Assembly (NCBI RefSeq): GCF_000383615.1 | Contig: NZ_KB911617.1 | Span: 11,497 to 75,496, forward strand | Direction of reading: 5' to 3' | Length of the DNA: 64,000 nucleotides | From: Streptomyces canus 299MFChir4.1 | Lineage (GTDB): Bacteria > Actinomycetota > Actinomycetes > Streptomycetales > Streptomycetaceae | Shown here: positions 11,533 to 19,722 of the stretch, piece by piece | How the letters are laid out: every line of letters starts with the position of its first letter | Numbering within the stretch: the stretch's first letter is position 1 | Translations under genes and position numbers: made by a program | Notes under the pieces: generated by a model | The model's database searches: none | The model's input: the letters and a program-made list of their open reading frames with translations, nothing else | What the model was told of the DNA's origin: nothing

Positions 11533-12570
11533 TCAGGTAGTGGTCGGTGGTGCGGTGCTGGAGCGCACCACCAATTCCGTTCCCAGTTCCACGCGCGGGG
11601 AGTCCGGGCGTTGGTTGCGGGCCAGTTCGAGGACGGTGCGGACGGCCAGTTTGCCCATGTCGGCGAGGGGCTGGCGCACGGTCGTCAGCGGCGGGGCCGA
11701 CCAGCGGACTTCCGGAAGATCGTCGAAACCCACCAGGCTCATGTCCTCCGGCACCCGCAGCCCACGCCTCCGCAGCGCCTCGATCGCGCCGAGGGCCATC
11801 TGGTCGCTGGCCGCGAACACCGCGGTGGGCGGCTCGGGCAGGTCGAGGAGCTTCTCGCAGCCCGCGAAGCCGGACTCCGGGTGGAAGTCGCCGGGCACGA
11901 CCAGGGCCTCGTCGAAGGTGAGCCCGGCGCCTTCGAGGGCGGCGCGGTAGCCGTCGAGGCGGGCCCGCGAGCAGAGCAGCCGGGGCGGCCCGGCGATCAG
12001 GCCGATCCTGCGATGCCCGAGGGACAGCAGGTGTTCGGTGGCGGCGAGCCCTCCCGACCAGTTGGCCGCGCCGATGGTGGGGGCGTTCAGTGCGGGGGAG
12101 CCGGCCGGGTCGACGACCACCAGCGGGACGCCGAGCACGCGCAGTTCGTCGTGGAGGACCATGTCAAGCGCCGAGGTGACCAGGATGACCCCGTCGGAGG
12201 CGCGGGCGCGCAGGTTGCGCATCCACTCGCGCGCGTCGCCGGAGCGGCCGTGGATCGCGGAGACCACGGTGCCGACGCCCTCCGTGTGGGCGACCTCCTC
12301 GACACCACGGATGATCTCCACGGCCCAGGGGCTGTCGAGGTCGTTGAAGACCAGGTCGAGCAGGGCGGCGCGGGTGCCGGGTGCCGCGGGGCGCTTGCGG
12401 TAGCCGTACCGCTGGAGCAGTTCCTCGACCCGCGCGCGGGTGTGCGGGGACACGTCCGAGCGGCCGTTGACCACTCGGGACACCGTCGGCACCGAGACCC
12501 CGGCCTGCCGGGCGATCTCCGTGATGGTGACCCTGCTCCGGGGTCCGGCGTCGGCCTCGCCTGCTGTCAC
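11533..12570 (-). CDS. bxlR: LacI-family repressor, probable BxlR
   Basis: A 345-residue LacI-type regulator. The N-terminal helix-turn-helix VTITEIARQAGVSVPTVSRV is followed by the hinge and a periplasmic-binding-like effector domain (VILVTSALDMVL, VGFDDLPEVRWSAPPLTTV). The GTG at 12570 has GGAGG at the right distance; upstream residues look non-coding. It is convergent with the xylanase. It most likely represses the bxl operon and itself, released by xylobiose; the CGAAACTT-core sites at 7060 and 12608 support this. The symbol is by analogy with Streptomyces bxl loci. Confidence 0.8.
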   Translation of the reverse strand: MTAGEADAGPRSRVTITEIARQAGVSVPTVSRVVNGRSDVSPHTRARVEELLQRYGYRKRPAAPGTRAALLDLVFNDLDSPWAVEIIRGVEEVAHTEGVGTVVSAIHGRSGDAREWMRNLRARASDGVILVTSALDMVLHDELRVLGVPLVVVDPAGSPALNAPTIGAANWSGGLAATEHLLSLGHRRIGLIAGPPRLLCSRARLDGYRAALEGAGLTFDEALVVPGDFHPESGFAGCEKLLDLPEPPTAVFAASDQMALGAIEALRRRGLRVPEDMSLVGFDDLPEVRWSAPPLTTVRQPLADMGKLAVRTVLELARNQRPDSPRVELGTELVVRSSTAPPTTT

Positions 12571-12607
12571 TTGCCCACCTCCGCGTCGGAGCCTCGAAAA
12601 CGCCGGG

Positions 12608-12637
12608 CTCGAAACTTCCAGGAGTCTTCCGGAAAAG
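12608..12637 (-). promoter_or_regulatory. Operator-like sites upstream of the LacI gene
   Basis: CTCGAAACTTCC (12608-12619) shares the CGAAACTT core of the perfect palindrome at 7060-7074, and CTTCCGGAAAAG (12626-12637) contains a TTCCGGAA palindrome. Both lie 38-67 bases upstream of the repressor GTG, so autoregulation is likely. Confidence 0.5.
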
Positions 12638-12768
12638 TGGGCCCATACACAAGGCGTCACAGGGAGTGATCGCCGACGGACATGCGTCGGGGCCGGTGCG
12701 CAGACAGTCGCTGCGAGCCGGCCCCTCAAGGTCCCCGGGCGGAACGGCGGGCCGCCGCCCGGTCGTGC

Positions 12769-12996
12769 TCAGGCGGCGGTGGCTGCCGCGAGTGGGCGGT
12801 GCGGGGCGATGACTCGACCGTCGGGCAGGAGCTCACCGGTGTCCTCGAAGAGCAGAACGCCGTTGCACAGCAGGCTCCAGCCCTGTTCCGGGTGGTGCGC
12901 CACGAGGCGGGCGGATTCCCGGTCGGCGGAGTCGGCGGTGGGACACGGTGGCTGGTGCTGGCACATTGGTGGGATCTTTCGCTGTGTTGTGGTCAT
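12769..12996 (-). CDS. DUF5999 family small protein
   Basis: A 75-residue protein with the DUF5999 signature: MCQHQPPCPTADSADRE near the N-terminus, then HPEQGWSLLCNGV and FEDTGELLPDG. The family is widespread in Streptomyces and its function is unknown. The cysteines in CQHQPPC could bind metal, which is inference. ATG at 12996 is preceded by GGGGGA; a second possible start is the M at residue 11. It is monocistronic. Confidence 0.85.
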   Translation of the reverse strand: MTTTQRKIPPMCQHQPPCPTADSADRESARLVAHHPEQGWSLLCNGVLLFEDTGELLPDGRVIAPHRPLAAATAA

Positions 12997-13341
12997 GACG
13001 TCCCCCGTTGCGATAACTCAGTCGGAACCCAGTGTTGCCCTACGGGCGTCAATCCGCAGGGATTTCGCATCACCACTTCTTCACAGGTTGGAGACGCGTC
13101 ACCCGGTCGGACGGTTCAGTCCAACTGCACTGTCCCTTCGGGTGGTTCAAGGGGGCCTGAAAGGGCTAGTCCACCTGGAGCGGGTCTCGCAATCGGCTCG
13201 TCCGAGCAATTCCCTGCTCGTACGAGCAAATGGTTACCGGGTGATCCCTGGGGATTGCGTACGACCTTAATGCCACCCGAAACGGAGTCGTACCCCGCTA
13301 CCCGGAATCCGGGGCGGGGTACGAGGACGCCGGGCGGGGTG
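12997..13341. other. Intergenic stretch, nothing recognised
   Basis: About 345 bases between the DUF5999 start and the end of the next minus-strand gene. No gene, strong hairpin or repeat is seen. GTACGAGGAC and GGGTACGA words near 13258-13322 are short and not obviously functional. Confidence 0.4.
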
Positions 13342-13908
13342 TCAGGCGGGCGAGCCGAGCAGCGGGGCCGGAGTCACCCGATGGGTCAGCACCGGAAGCA
13401 GTTCGGCGGCCCGGTGCGGGCGGTGCGCGGCGATACCGGGCGGGGCCGGTGCCAGTGGGACGAGCAGGTCGGTGGCGGCGAGGCGGCCCGTGGCGGCGTC
13501 CGCCGCGCAGTCGCCGTGCAGCCACAGCGCGAGCATGTACAGGCCCGGGATCGACAGCAGGCGCGGCTGGTAGGGCTGCTGCATCACCTCCGCCTGACGC
13601 AGCGCGCGCTCGGTGGACGCGATGTAGGGCCCCTCGAAGAAATGCGAGAACGCCCAGCCGTCCGGGGTCAGCATGGTCTCGGCCGCGGCCACCGAGCGTT
13701 CGCCGCAGCGGATCAGGAACCGCCATCCGGCCAGCCTGGTGGCGGTTCCGTCCAGGACGTGTACGGGCAGCGGGAGCTCGGGTGTGACGGGTCCCTGGGC
13801 GCGCAGCAGGGAAGGGGTCCGGGCCTCGCGGACCGCGGTGGGCGAGGCGAGTGCGGTGAGGACGGAGCGAAGTGCGGGTGCGGGAGCCGGAGGGACATGC
13901 AGCGGCAT
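13342..13908 (-). CDS. Conserved hypothetical protein
   Basis: A 188-residue soluble protein that I do not assign to a family. There is no signal peptide or membrane segment. It is rich in Pro and Ala at both ends, with a better-ordered middle (about 45-135) containing WRFLIRCGERSVAAAETMLT and WAFSHFFEGPYIASTERAL. Base and codon use match the neighbours, so it is a real gene. The ATG at 13908 has GAGAGG upstream. It is monocistronic with no informative partner. Confidence 0.65.
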   Translation of the reverse strand: MPLHVPPAPAPALRSVLTALASPTAVREARTPSLLRAQGPVTPELPLPVHVLDGTATRLAGWRFLIRCGERSVAAAETMLTPDGWAFSHFFEGPYIASTERALRQAEVMQQPYQPRLLSIPGLYMLALWLHGDCAADAATGRLAATDLLVPLAPAPPGIAAHRPHRAAELLPVLTHRVTPAPLLGSPA

Positions 13909-14431
13909 GGTGGGTCGCCTCTCATTCGACAGGCACGGTGGCACGAGGGCGGGGGCGGACGACGCTGTCAGCTCAGGGGGTCAGAGAGGCGTGGGCCGGG
14001 GTCCGGTGACGCAGGTGCGGGTGGGACTGCCGTACGTCACCTGACGGCAGGATCCAGGACCGCGGGTGCCAACCCTCTGCCTTGTTCGCGGAGTTTATAC
14101 GACATGTGTTCAGTCGATGTTTCGTCTAGCCGTTTCCGCTGTATCGGGCAAGGGCGCATTCGGTCGGCGATACGCGAGAATCATCCCGATACCGCGGCTG
14201 CTTCGCGCCGGTGACCTCGGGGAATGTTCGGGAAGCGGTCGGCCAATTCTCGTCGGCGTTTTTCACGAGTTCTTCGGGGCACTCGAAACTGCTGACAGCC
14301 CCATGCCGAAGGAATGTGCCACCGGTCACATCCGACAGCGTAGCGGGCTCGGGGCCGCGGCGGGACGTTATCGATCGGTCCGACTGGGCATCATCCCACC
14401 TGACTCATGACGCAGCGAGGAGGGACCCTTC
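13909..14431. other. Intergenic stretch upstream of the ligase gene
   Basis: About 520 bases between divergent genes, less GC-rich than the surroundings around 14080-14330. Promoters for both flanking genes must lie here but I cannot single them out. No convincing small gene is seen; open frames lack ribosome sites. Confidence 0.4.
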
Positions 14432-15949
14432 ATGGGGGAGAAGGTCGTGGCAGGCCAGTTCGACCTGTCCGATCGCCAGCGCTACCGCGACAAGCTCCGC
14501 AGGTGCCTGACGGGGCTGGAGCGGCTTCTGGCGGAGCAGCGGTTCGATCGCCCCAAGAACCTGATGGGTCTGGAGATCGAATTGAATCTGGTCGGCACCG
14601 ACGGTATGCCGAAAATGCTGAATGGAGAGGTACTGGAACGCATCGCAAGCCGAGATTTCCAAACAGAACTCGCCATGTTCAACCTGGAAGTCAACATAGC
14701 CCCACACCGGCTGGGCGGGCGGGTATTCGACCGGCTCGCGGAGGAACTCCGTACCTCGCTGGCATATGCCGACCGTAAAGCGGGCGAGCTCGACGCGGGA
14801 ATCGTCATGATCGGCATCCTGCCGACCCTGGACCGGGACGACCTGGTCTCCTCCAACCTGTCCGACGTCGACCGCTACACCCTGCTCAACGACCAGATCG
14901 TGGCCGCCCGCGGCGAGGACTTCGTCCTGGACATCGACGGCGTGGAACGCCTCACCTGCACCTCGAAGTCCATCGCCCCGGAGGCCGCCTGCACCTCGGT
15001 GCAACTGCACCTCCAGGTCACCCCGGGGCGCTTCGCCGACGTGTGGAACGCCGCGCAAGCGGTGGCCGGCGTACAGATCGCCGTCGGCGCCAACTCGCCC
15101 TTCCTCTTCGGCCGCGAGCTGTGGCGCGAGTCCCGGCCGCCGCTCTTCCAGCAGTCCACGGACACCCGCCCGCCGGAACTCCAGACCCAGGGAGTGCGGC
15201 CGCGCACCTGGTTCGGGGAGCGGTGGATCTCCTCGGCGTACGACCTCTTCGAGGAGAACCTGCGCTACTTCCCGGCCCTGCTGCCGATCTGCGACGACGA
15301 GGACCCGCTGAAGGTGCTCGACGAGGGCGGGGTGCCCTCGCTCGCCGAACTCGTCCTGCACAACGGCACGGTGTACCGCTGGAACCGGCCCGTCTACGAC
15401 ATCGCCGACGGCGTCCCGCACCTGCGCGTCGAGAACCGTGTGCTGCCCGCGGGACCCACCATCACCGACGTCATCGCCAACGCGGCCTTCTACTACGGCC
15501 TCGTCCGCGCCCTCGCCGAGGAGTCGCGCCCGGTGTGGACCCGGATGCCCTTCGAGGCGGCAGCGGCCAACTTCGACGCGGCCTGCCGGCACGGCATCGA
15601 CGCGCGCATGACCTGGCCCCGGCGCGGCCGGTACGGCGGCACGGTCGAGGTCGACGCGGTGAGCCTCGTACGGGACGAACTGCTGCCGCTGGCCGAGGCC
15701 GGGCTCGCGGCGTGGGGCGTCGAGCCCGCCGACCGGGACCTGTACCTCGGGGTGATCGAGGAGCGGTGCCGGCGCCGGGCCAACGGTGCCTCCTGGCAGG
15801 CGGCGACGTTCCACCGGGCACTGGAGGCGGGACTGTCGCGGGACGCGGCGCTGGCGGCCACGACACGGCGATACGGCGAGCTGATGCGCACGGGAGAGCC
15901 GGTGCACACCTGGCCGGTGGGGCTGCCGGAGCCGGCGCCGCTGGGATGA
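14432..15949 (+). CDS. Glutamate-cysteine ligase family protein
   Basis: A 505-residue cytoplasmic enzyme of the GCS2/carboxylate-amine ligase family. The family core is visible: LMGLEIELNLVG near residue 45 (acidic metal-binding segment), LEVNIAPHRLGG, TSVQLHLQVTP, QIAVGANSPFLFGRELW, and RVENRVLPAGPTITD with HNGTVYRWNRP before it. Members join glutamate or another acid to an amine using ATP. Streptomyces makes mycothiol rather than glutathione, so the true substrate is uncertain. The ATG follows GAGGAGGGA. It is monocistronic. Confidence 0.82.
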   Translation: MGEKVVAGQFDLSDRQRYRDKLRRCLTGLERLLAEQRFDRPKNLMGLEIELNLVGTDGMPKMLNGEVLERIASRDFQTELAMFNLEVNIAPHRLGGRVFDRLAEELRTSLAYADRKAGELDAGIVMIGILPTLDRDDLVSSNLSDVDRYTLLNDQIVAARGEDFVLDIDGVERLTCTSKSIAPEAACTSVQLHLQVTPGRFADVWNAAQAVAGVQIAVGANSPFLFGRELWRESRPPLFQQSTDTRPPELQTQGVRPRTWFGERWISSAYDLFEENLRYFPALLPICDDEDPLKVLDEGGVPSLAELVLHNGTVYRWNRPVYDIADGVPHLRVENRVLPAGPTITDVIANAAFYYGLVRALAEESRPVWTRMPFEAAAANFDAACRHGIDARMTWPRRGRYGGTVEVDAVSLVRDELLPLAEAGLAAWGVEPADRDLYLGVIEERCRRRANGASWQAATFHRALEAGLSRDAALAATTRRYGELMRTGEPVHTWPVGLPEPAPLG

Positions 15950-15970
15950 GGGGCGTCGGCGGGCGCCGGG

Positions 15971-17749
15971 TCAGCCGCCGCTGCCGCCCTGGGCGCCCGC
16001 GGCCACGATCGCCTTCAGGATCACCGTGTGGATCTGGGCCGGGTCGTTGACCTGCTGGCCGGAGCCGCCGGTGGCCTCGGCGAGCTGTTCGGCCTCCGCG
16101 CGGTCGGCATCGGGGCCCACCGCGATCACGATCAGGGGGACCGGGCGGGTGGGGCTGGAGAGCTTCTCCAGTTGGGAGAGCAACGCCCCGCGCGAAATGC
16201 TGCCGGGGTCCTGGTTGACCCCGTCGGTCAGCACCACCAGCGCGTTGAACTTCCCCTCGGCGTAGGAGGAGGTCGCCGCCTTGTACGCGGCGAGCGTGGT
16301 GTCGTACAGCCCCGTCGCGCCGCCAGGCACCGGCTCCAGGCCGCCGAACGCCGCCGACAGCCGCTCCCGCTGGGTGGTGCCCGCGGCCGTGCTGTCGCCC
16401 AGCCGGTCCGTCGGCACGAGGATCTTGTAGTCCTTGTCGCCGTCCAGCTCGGTGGAGAACTCCCACAGGCCGATCTCGTCCTCCTGGGTGAAGGTGGCGA
16501 GGGCCTGGAGGAGGGACGCCTTGGTGACGTCCATGCGGGAGCGGCCGGTGCCCGGCACGGGCTCCGACATGGAGGCGGAGGCGTCCACGACCGTGGTGAT
16601 CCGCGCGCTCTGGACGGTGATCGTCCAGGTGCCGAGGGCCTCCTGGAGCGCGGTCGCGGAGGCGGGCTCACCGGCCGCCGCCGCGTACGGCTGGGGCGCC
16701 CGGCCGCCGGCCTTCGCGACCAGTGCGGAGGACACCCGGTCGTCGGAGGTCCTGAACCCCCGGTCCGTCAGCAGCTGTTCCTGCTCGGGCTTGCGCAGAT
16801 ACGTCATGAAGCGGATCGCCGCCCGGCTCTCGTCCGTGCTCAGCCGTGTCTCGTCGACCAGCGCGTACGGGTAGTCCAGCCGCGGCGAGCCGTCCTTGGG
16901 GTAGAAGAAGTCCAGATCGTCCCCGGACTCCGCCGAGGAGTTGTGCGCGAAGGCCGCCTGCTCGGACACGACCAGCGCCTGGTTGCGCTTCGGATTGCCC
17001 TGCTCGGTGCCCGAGGAGTCCCGCGGCAGCGTCTCGACGAGCTGGTCGTCGCTGTCGGAGATGCGCTGCGAGAGCGACTTCATCATCGCCGCGGCCTGCG
17101 TCGCCCCGCCCTTGACCTGGCCCGCCGCACTGCTGAGCTGGGTCAGGGCGAGCAGCCCGGACGCGCTGCGCGCGGGGTCGGCGGCGCCCAACTTCAGGGA
17201 GTCGTCCCGCAGGGTGGCGCCCGCCAGTTCGAGCCAGCCGTACGTCTTCTGCGGCCAGCCCAGCGACTTCGCGGCGGTCGGCACCATCGCCATCCCGACC
17301 GGACTGGAGGCCACGTTGCCCACGCGGGCCACCTTCGTCGCGCCCGCGTCCGCGGAGAGCTGCTCCAGCCACACGTCCGAGTCCGGCACCCACACCTGCG
17401 CCCCGGGGTCCTTGCCGGCCCCGAGTGTGTCCCTGACCTTGTACGACTCACGCGCGGTCACCGAGATGTCGAGGCAGCGCCCGTCGGAGGTGAGGTTCTC
17501 GTCGTGGGCCCGCCCGGCCGCGGCGCGCAGGGCGGGGGCCACGTCGGGGGAGGCGGCGACCTCGAGCCGTACCGCCTCGTCCCGGCAGGAGGAGCCGAAG
17601 GAGAGCAGACCGCCCTGGACGGCGGCGGCCGTACCGCCGGCGACGGCCAGGACGAGCACGGTCGCGAGGGCCACGGTGCGGCGGCGGGTGCGTGGACGGG
17701 GGTCGCTGCCGCCCGCCCCATACTGATCGGGCAAGCTGTGACGTCCCAT
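15971..17749 (-). CDS. Membrane-anchored substrate-binding/VWA domain protein
   Basis: A 592-residue protein. A basic N-terminus and one membrane segment (about 24-45) anchor it, with the rest outside the cell. Residues about 55-370 resemble a periplasmic-binding fold, with VWVPDSDVWLEQL and ALVDETRLSTDESRAAIRF. A von Willebrand A domain follows: its metal-adhesion site is DASASMS (from D389) and LVVLTDGVNQD supplies the later acidic residues. Such proteins are common in Streptomyces and uncharacterised; a role in surface binding is inference. ATG at 17749 has GGGGAGGG nine bases upstream. Confidence 0.82.
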   Translation of the reverse strand: MGRHSLPDQYGAGGSDPRPRTRRRTVALATVLVLAVAGGTAAAVQGGLLSFGSSCRDEAVRLEVAASPDVAPALRAAAGRAHDENLTSDGRCLDISVTARESYKVRDTLGAGKDPGAQVWVPDSDVWLEQLSADAGATKVARVGNVASSPVGMAMVPTAAKSLGWPQKTYGWLELAGATLRDDSLKLGAADPARSASGLLALTQLSSAAGQVKGGATQAAAMMKSLSQRISDSDDQLVETLPRDSSGTEQGNPKRNQALVVSEQAAFAHNSSAESGDDLDFFYPKDGSPRLDYPYALVDETRLSTDESRAAIRFMTYLRKPEQEQLLTDRGFRTSDDRVSSALVAKAGGRAPQPYAAAAGEPASATALQEALGTWTITVQSARITTVVDASASMSEPVPGTGRSRMDVTKASLLQALATFTQEDEIGLWEFSTELDGDKDYKILVPTDRLGDSTAAGTTQRERLSAAFGGLEPVPGGATGLYDTTLAAYKAATSSYAEGKFNALVVLTDGVNQDPGSISRGALLSQLEKLSSPTRPVPLIVIAVGPDADRAEAEQLAEATGGSGQQVNDPAQIHTVILKAIVAAGAQGGSGG

Positions 17750-17932
17750 GACGGTGGTGCCCTCCCCTGATCCTCGTGCCCGCACAGCCTTGGCGGCAGG
17801 AGGGAGGGAGGCACGCCCCCGTACGGCGTCCGTCCCCCCGACGGCCTTGCGCACGATCTTCGTAACTTCTTTCGAAGGACCCTAGCGGGGCGGGGATACG
17901 GATGAGGCTGGATTACTCAACTGGAGGCAGGT

Positions 17933-18733
17933 GTGCAGGCGGAGGAAGGGGCAGTGGCCGATTCTTTTCCGCAGATGGCGCTCTCACGGAAGTTCTTCCG
18001 TGACGAGACGCTGCTCGTTCTGGGGCTTTCGCTCGGTGCGAGCGGTGTGTCCGCGCTGATCAGTTTTGTCGGATCGGTCACCAAGCCAGGGGGTCTCAAG
18101 GACCAGGCGGCGACCCTCAACGCCTCGGCCGCGCCCGGCCGTCCCTGGCTGGATCTCGCCTGGCAGCTCTTCGGGATCGCGTCGGCCCTGGTGCCCGTGG
18201 CCCTGGTCGCGCACTTCCTCCTGCGGGAGGGGCAGAGCCTGCGGACGCTCGGCTTCGACCGCACCCGGCCCGGCCCCGACCTCGCCCGCGGGGCCGGGAT
18301 CGCGGCGGTGATCGGCAGCACCGGAATCGCCTTCTACCTCGCCGCACGCGGCCTGGGCTTCAACCTCACCGTGGTGCCCGAGGCACTGCCCGACGTGTGG
18401 TGGAAGTACCCCGTGCTGATCCTGTCGGCGATGCAGAACGCGATCCTCGAAGAGGTGATCGTCGTCGGCTATCTGCTGCGCCGGCTGAACCAGTTGGGCT
18501 GGACCCCGGGCACCGCCCTGGTGGCCAGTTCCGTACTGCGCGGTAGCTACCACCTCTACCAGGGCATCGGCGGCTTCCTCGGCAACATGGTCATGGGCGC
18601 GGTGTTCGTCTACCTGTACCGGCGGTGGGGCAGGGTGGGCCCCCTGGTGGTGGCGCATTCCCTGCTCGACATCGGGGCGTTCGTGGGCTACGCGCTGCTC
18701 GCGGGGAAGGTGGGCTGGCTGCCGACCGCGTGA
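17933..18733 (+). CDS. CPBP family intramembrane metalloprotease
   Basis: A 266-residue membrane protein with about seven hydrophobic segments. The CPBP (ABI/Rce1-like) motifs are present: EEVIVVGYLLRR (EExxxR-like) near residue 180, SSVLRGSYHLYQG with a histidine, and AHSLLDIG near the C-terminus. Family members cut prenylated or other membrane substrates. The GTG at 17933 has GGAGG five bases upstream. Its TGA at 18731-18733 directly abuts the stop of the convergent PhzF gene, with no base between. Confidence 0.85.
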   Translation: MQAEEGAVADSFPQMALSRKFFRDETLLVLGLSLGASGVSALISFVGSVTKPGGLKDQAATLNASAAPGRPWLDLAWQLFGIASALVPVALVAHFLLREGQSLRTLGFDRTRPGPDLARGAGIAAVIGSTGIAFYLAARGLGFNLTVVPEALPDVWWKYPVLILSAMQNAILEEVIVVGYLLRRLNQLGWTPGTALVASSVLRGSYHLYQGIGGFLGNMVMGAVFVYLYRRWGRVGPLVVAHSLLDIGAFVGYALLAGKVGWLPTA

Positions 18734-19546
18734 TCAGGCGAGCAGCTCGCCCTCGATCACCGTGACCGCACGTCCGGTCAACAGGGTCCGCTCGCCGCGC
18801 AGCCCGGTGCGGACCCGGCCGGAGCGGGGCGAGGCCTGCAGTCCGGTGAGATCCGTACGGCCGAGCCGCTCCGCCCAGTAGGGCGCCAGGGCGGTGTGGG
18901 CGCTGCCGGTGACCGGGTCCTCGTCGATGCCGACGTTCGGGAAGAAGCAGCGGGAGACGAAGTCGTAGCCCAGGTCCGGGTTCTCGGCGCGGGCGGTGGC
19001 GATGATCCCGCGCTCGGAGTAGGCGGCCAGGGCCTTGAGGTCGGGGCGCAGGGCGTGGACGGTCTTCTCGTCGACCAGTTCGAGCAGCAGGTCACCGATG
19101 TTCGGACCGGTGTCGAAGGCCGTCAGCGGCTCGGCGCCCAGCGCCTCGGCGACCCCCTCGGGAAGCGCGACCGGCGTCAGCGGGGCGGTCGGGAAGTCCA
19201 GGGTGATCGAACCGTCCCCGCCGGGCGTGGCGACGAGGACACCGCTGCGGGTCGCGAACCGCACCGGGCCCCGGTGGGCGCCGGTGCCGTGCAGGACGTG
19301 GGCCGTGGCGAGCGTGGCGTGCCCGCACATGTTCACCTCGGTGGCGGGCGTGAACCACCGCAGCGCCCAGTCGGCCTCGCCGCCCGCGGGAAGCCGGTGG
19401 GCGAAGGCCGTCTCGGCGTGGTTGACCTCCAGGGCGATGCTCTGGAGCCGGTCGTCGTCCGGGAAAGCGTCGTCCAGGAGCAGGACCCCGGCCGGGTTGC
19501 CGGCGAAGGGGCGGTCGGTGAAGGCGTCGACGATTCGGATGCGCAT
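18734..19546 (-). CDS. PhzF family isomerase
   Basis: A 270-residue cytoplasmic protein of the PhzF/diaminopimelate-epimerase fold. The catalytic glutamate is E45 in NHAETAF; other family motifs are DAFTDRPFAGNPAGV, MCGHATLATAHVL and DEDPVTGSAH. PhzF enzymes isomerise small acids by proton transfer; outside phenazine clusters the substrate is usually unknown, and no phenazine genes are here. The start is the ATG at 19546, which gives the family N-terminus exactly. It is tail-to-tail with the CPBP gene. Confidence 0.9.
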   Translation of the reverse strand: MRIRIVDAFTDRPFAGNPAGVLLLDDAFPDDDRLQSIALEVNHAETAFAHRLPAGGEADWALRWFTPATEVNMCGHATLATAHVLHGTGAHRGPVRFATRSGVLVATPGGDGSITLDFPTAPLTPVALPEGVAEALGAEPLTAFDTGPNIGDLLLELVDEKTVHALRPDLKALAAYSERGIIATARAENPDLGYDFVSRCFFPNVGIDEDPVTGSAHTALAPYWAERLGRTDLTGLQASPRSGRVRTGLRGERTLLTGRAVTVIEGELLA

Positions 19547-19643
19547 GCGCCGACGGTACGGCGTGATCTCGCGGCCGGGACAAGGCCAATCGGAGGTCGC
19601 TGGACCGATTTCCCACCACCTGAAAGTGATCTGCGTCACAGAC

Positions 19644-19670
19644 TGTCACAGCGTCCGCCCACCCGGTGTC
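19644..19670 (+). promoter_or_regulatory. Candidate ECF41-type promoter
   Basis: TGTCACA (19644-19650), then exactly 16 bases, then TGTC (19667-19670). The described ECF41 consensus is TGTCACA-N16-CGTC, so only the first base of the -10 element differs. It lies 53 bases upstream of the oxidoreductase gene that precedes the ECF41 sigma factor gene, as expected for autoregulation. Confidence 0.7.
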
Positions 19671-19677
19671 TTGAGGC

Positions 19678-19712
19678 CGAACCCCTTGAGACGGGCGAAC
19701 CCCTTGCGACGG
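19678..19712 (+). repeat. Two 17-18-base direct repeats in the 5' leader
   Basis: CGAACCCCTTGAGACGG is followed at once by a near copy with CGAACCCCTTGCGACGG. The pair fills the leader between the ECF41-type promoter and the ribosome site of the oxidoreductase. It may be only a slippage duplication. Confidence 0.6.
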
Positions 19713-19722
19713 AGGAGACACC

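Noticed and set aside
11611..12669. A 352-codon plus-strand frame over the LacI gene
   Set aside because: Antisense of a clear LacI-family gene.
12682..14214. A 510-codon plus-strand frame
   Set aside because: It runs over two minus-strand genes with good starts and has no recognisable protein character.
18721..18740. Adjacent stop codons of the CPBP and PhzF genes as a sign of truncation
   Set aside because: Both proteins have complete family motifs and normal lengths; the tight junction appears natural.
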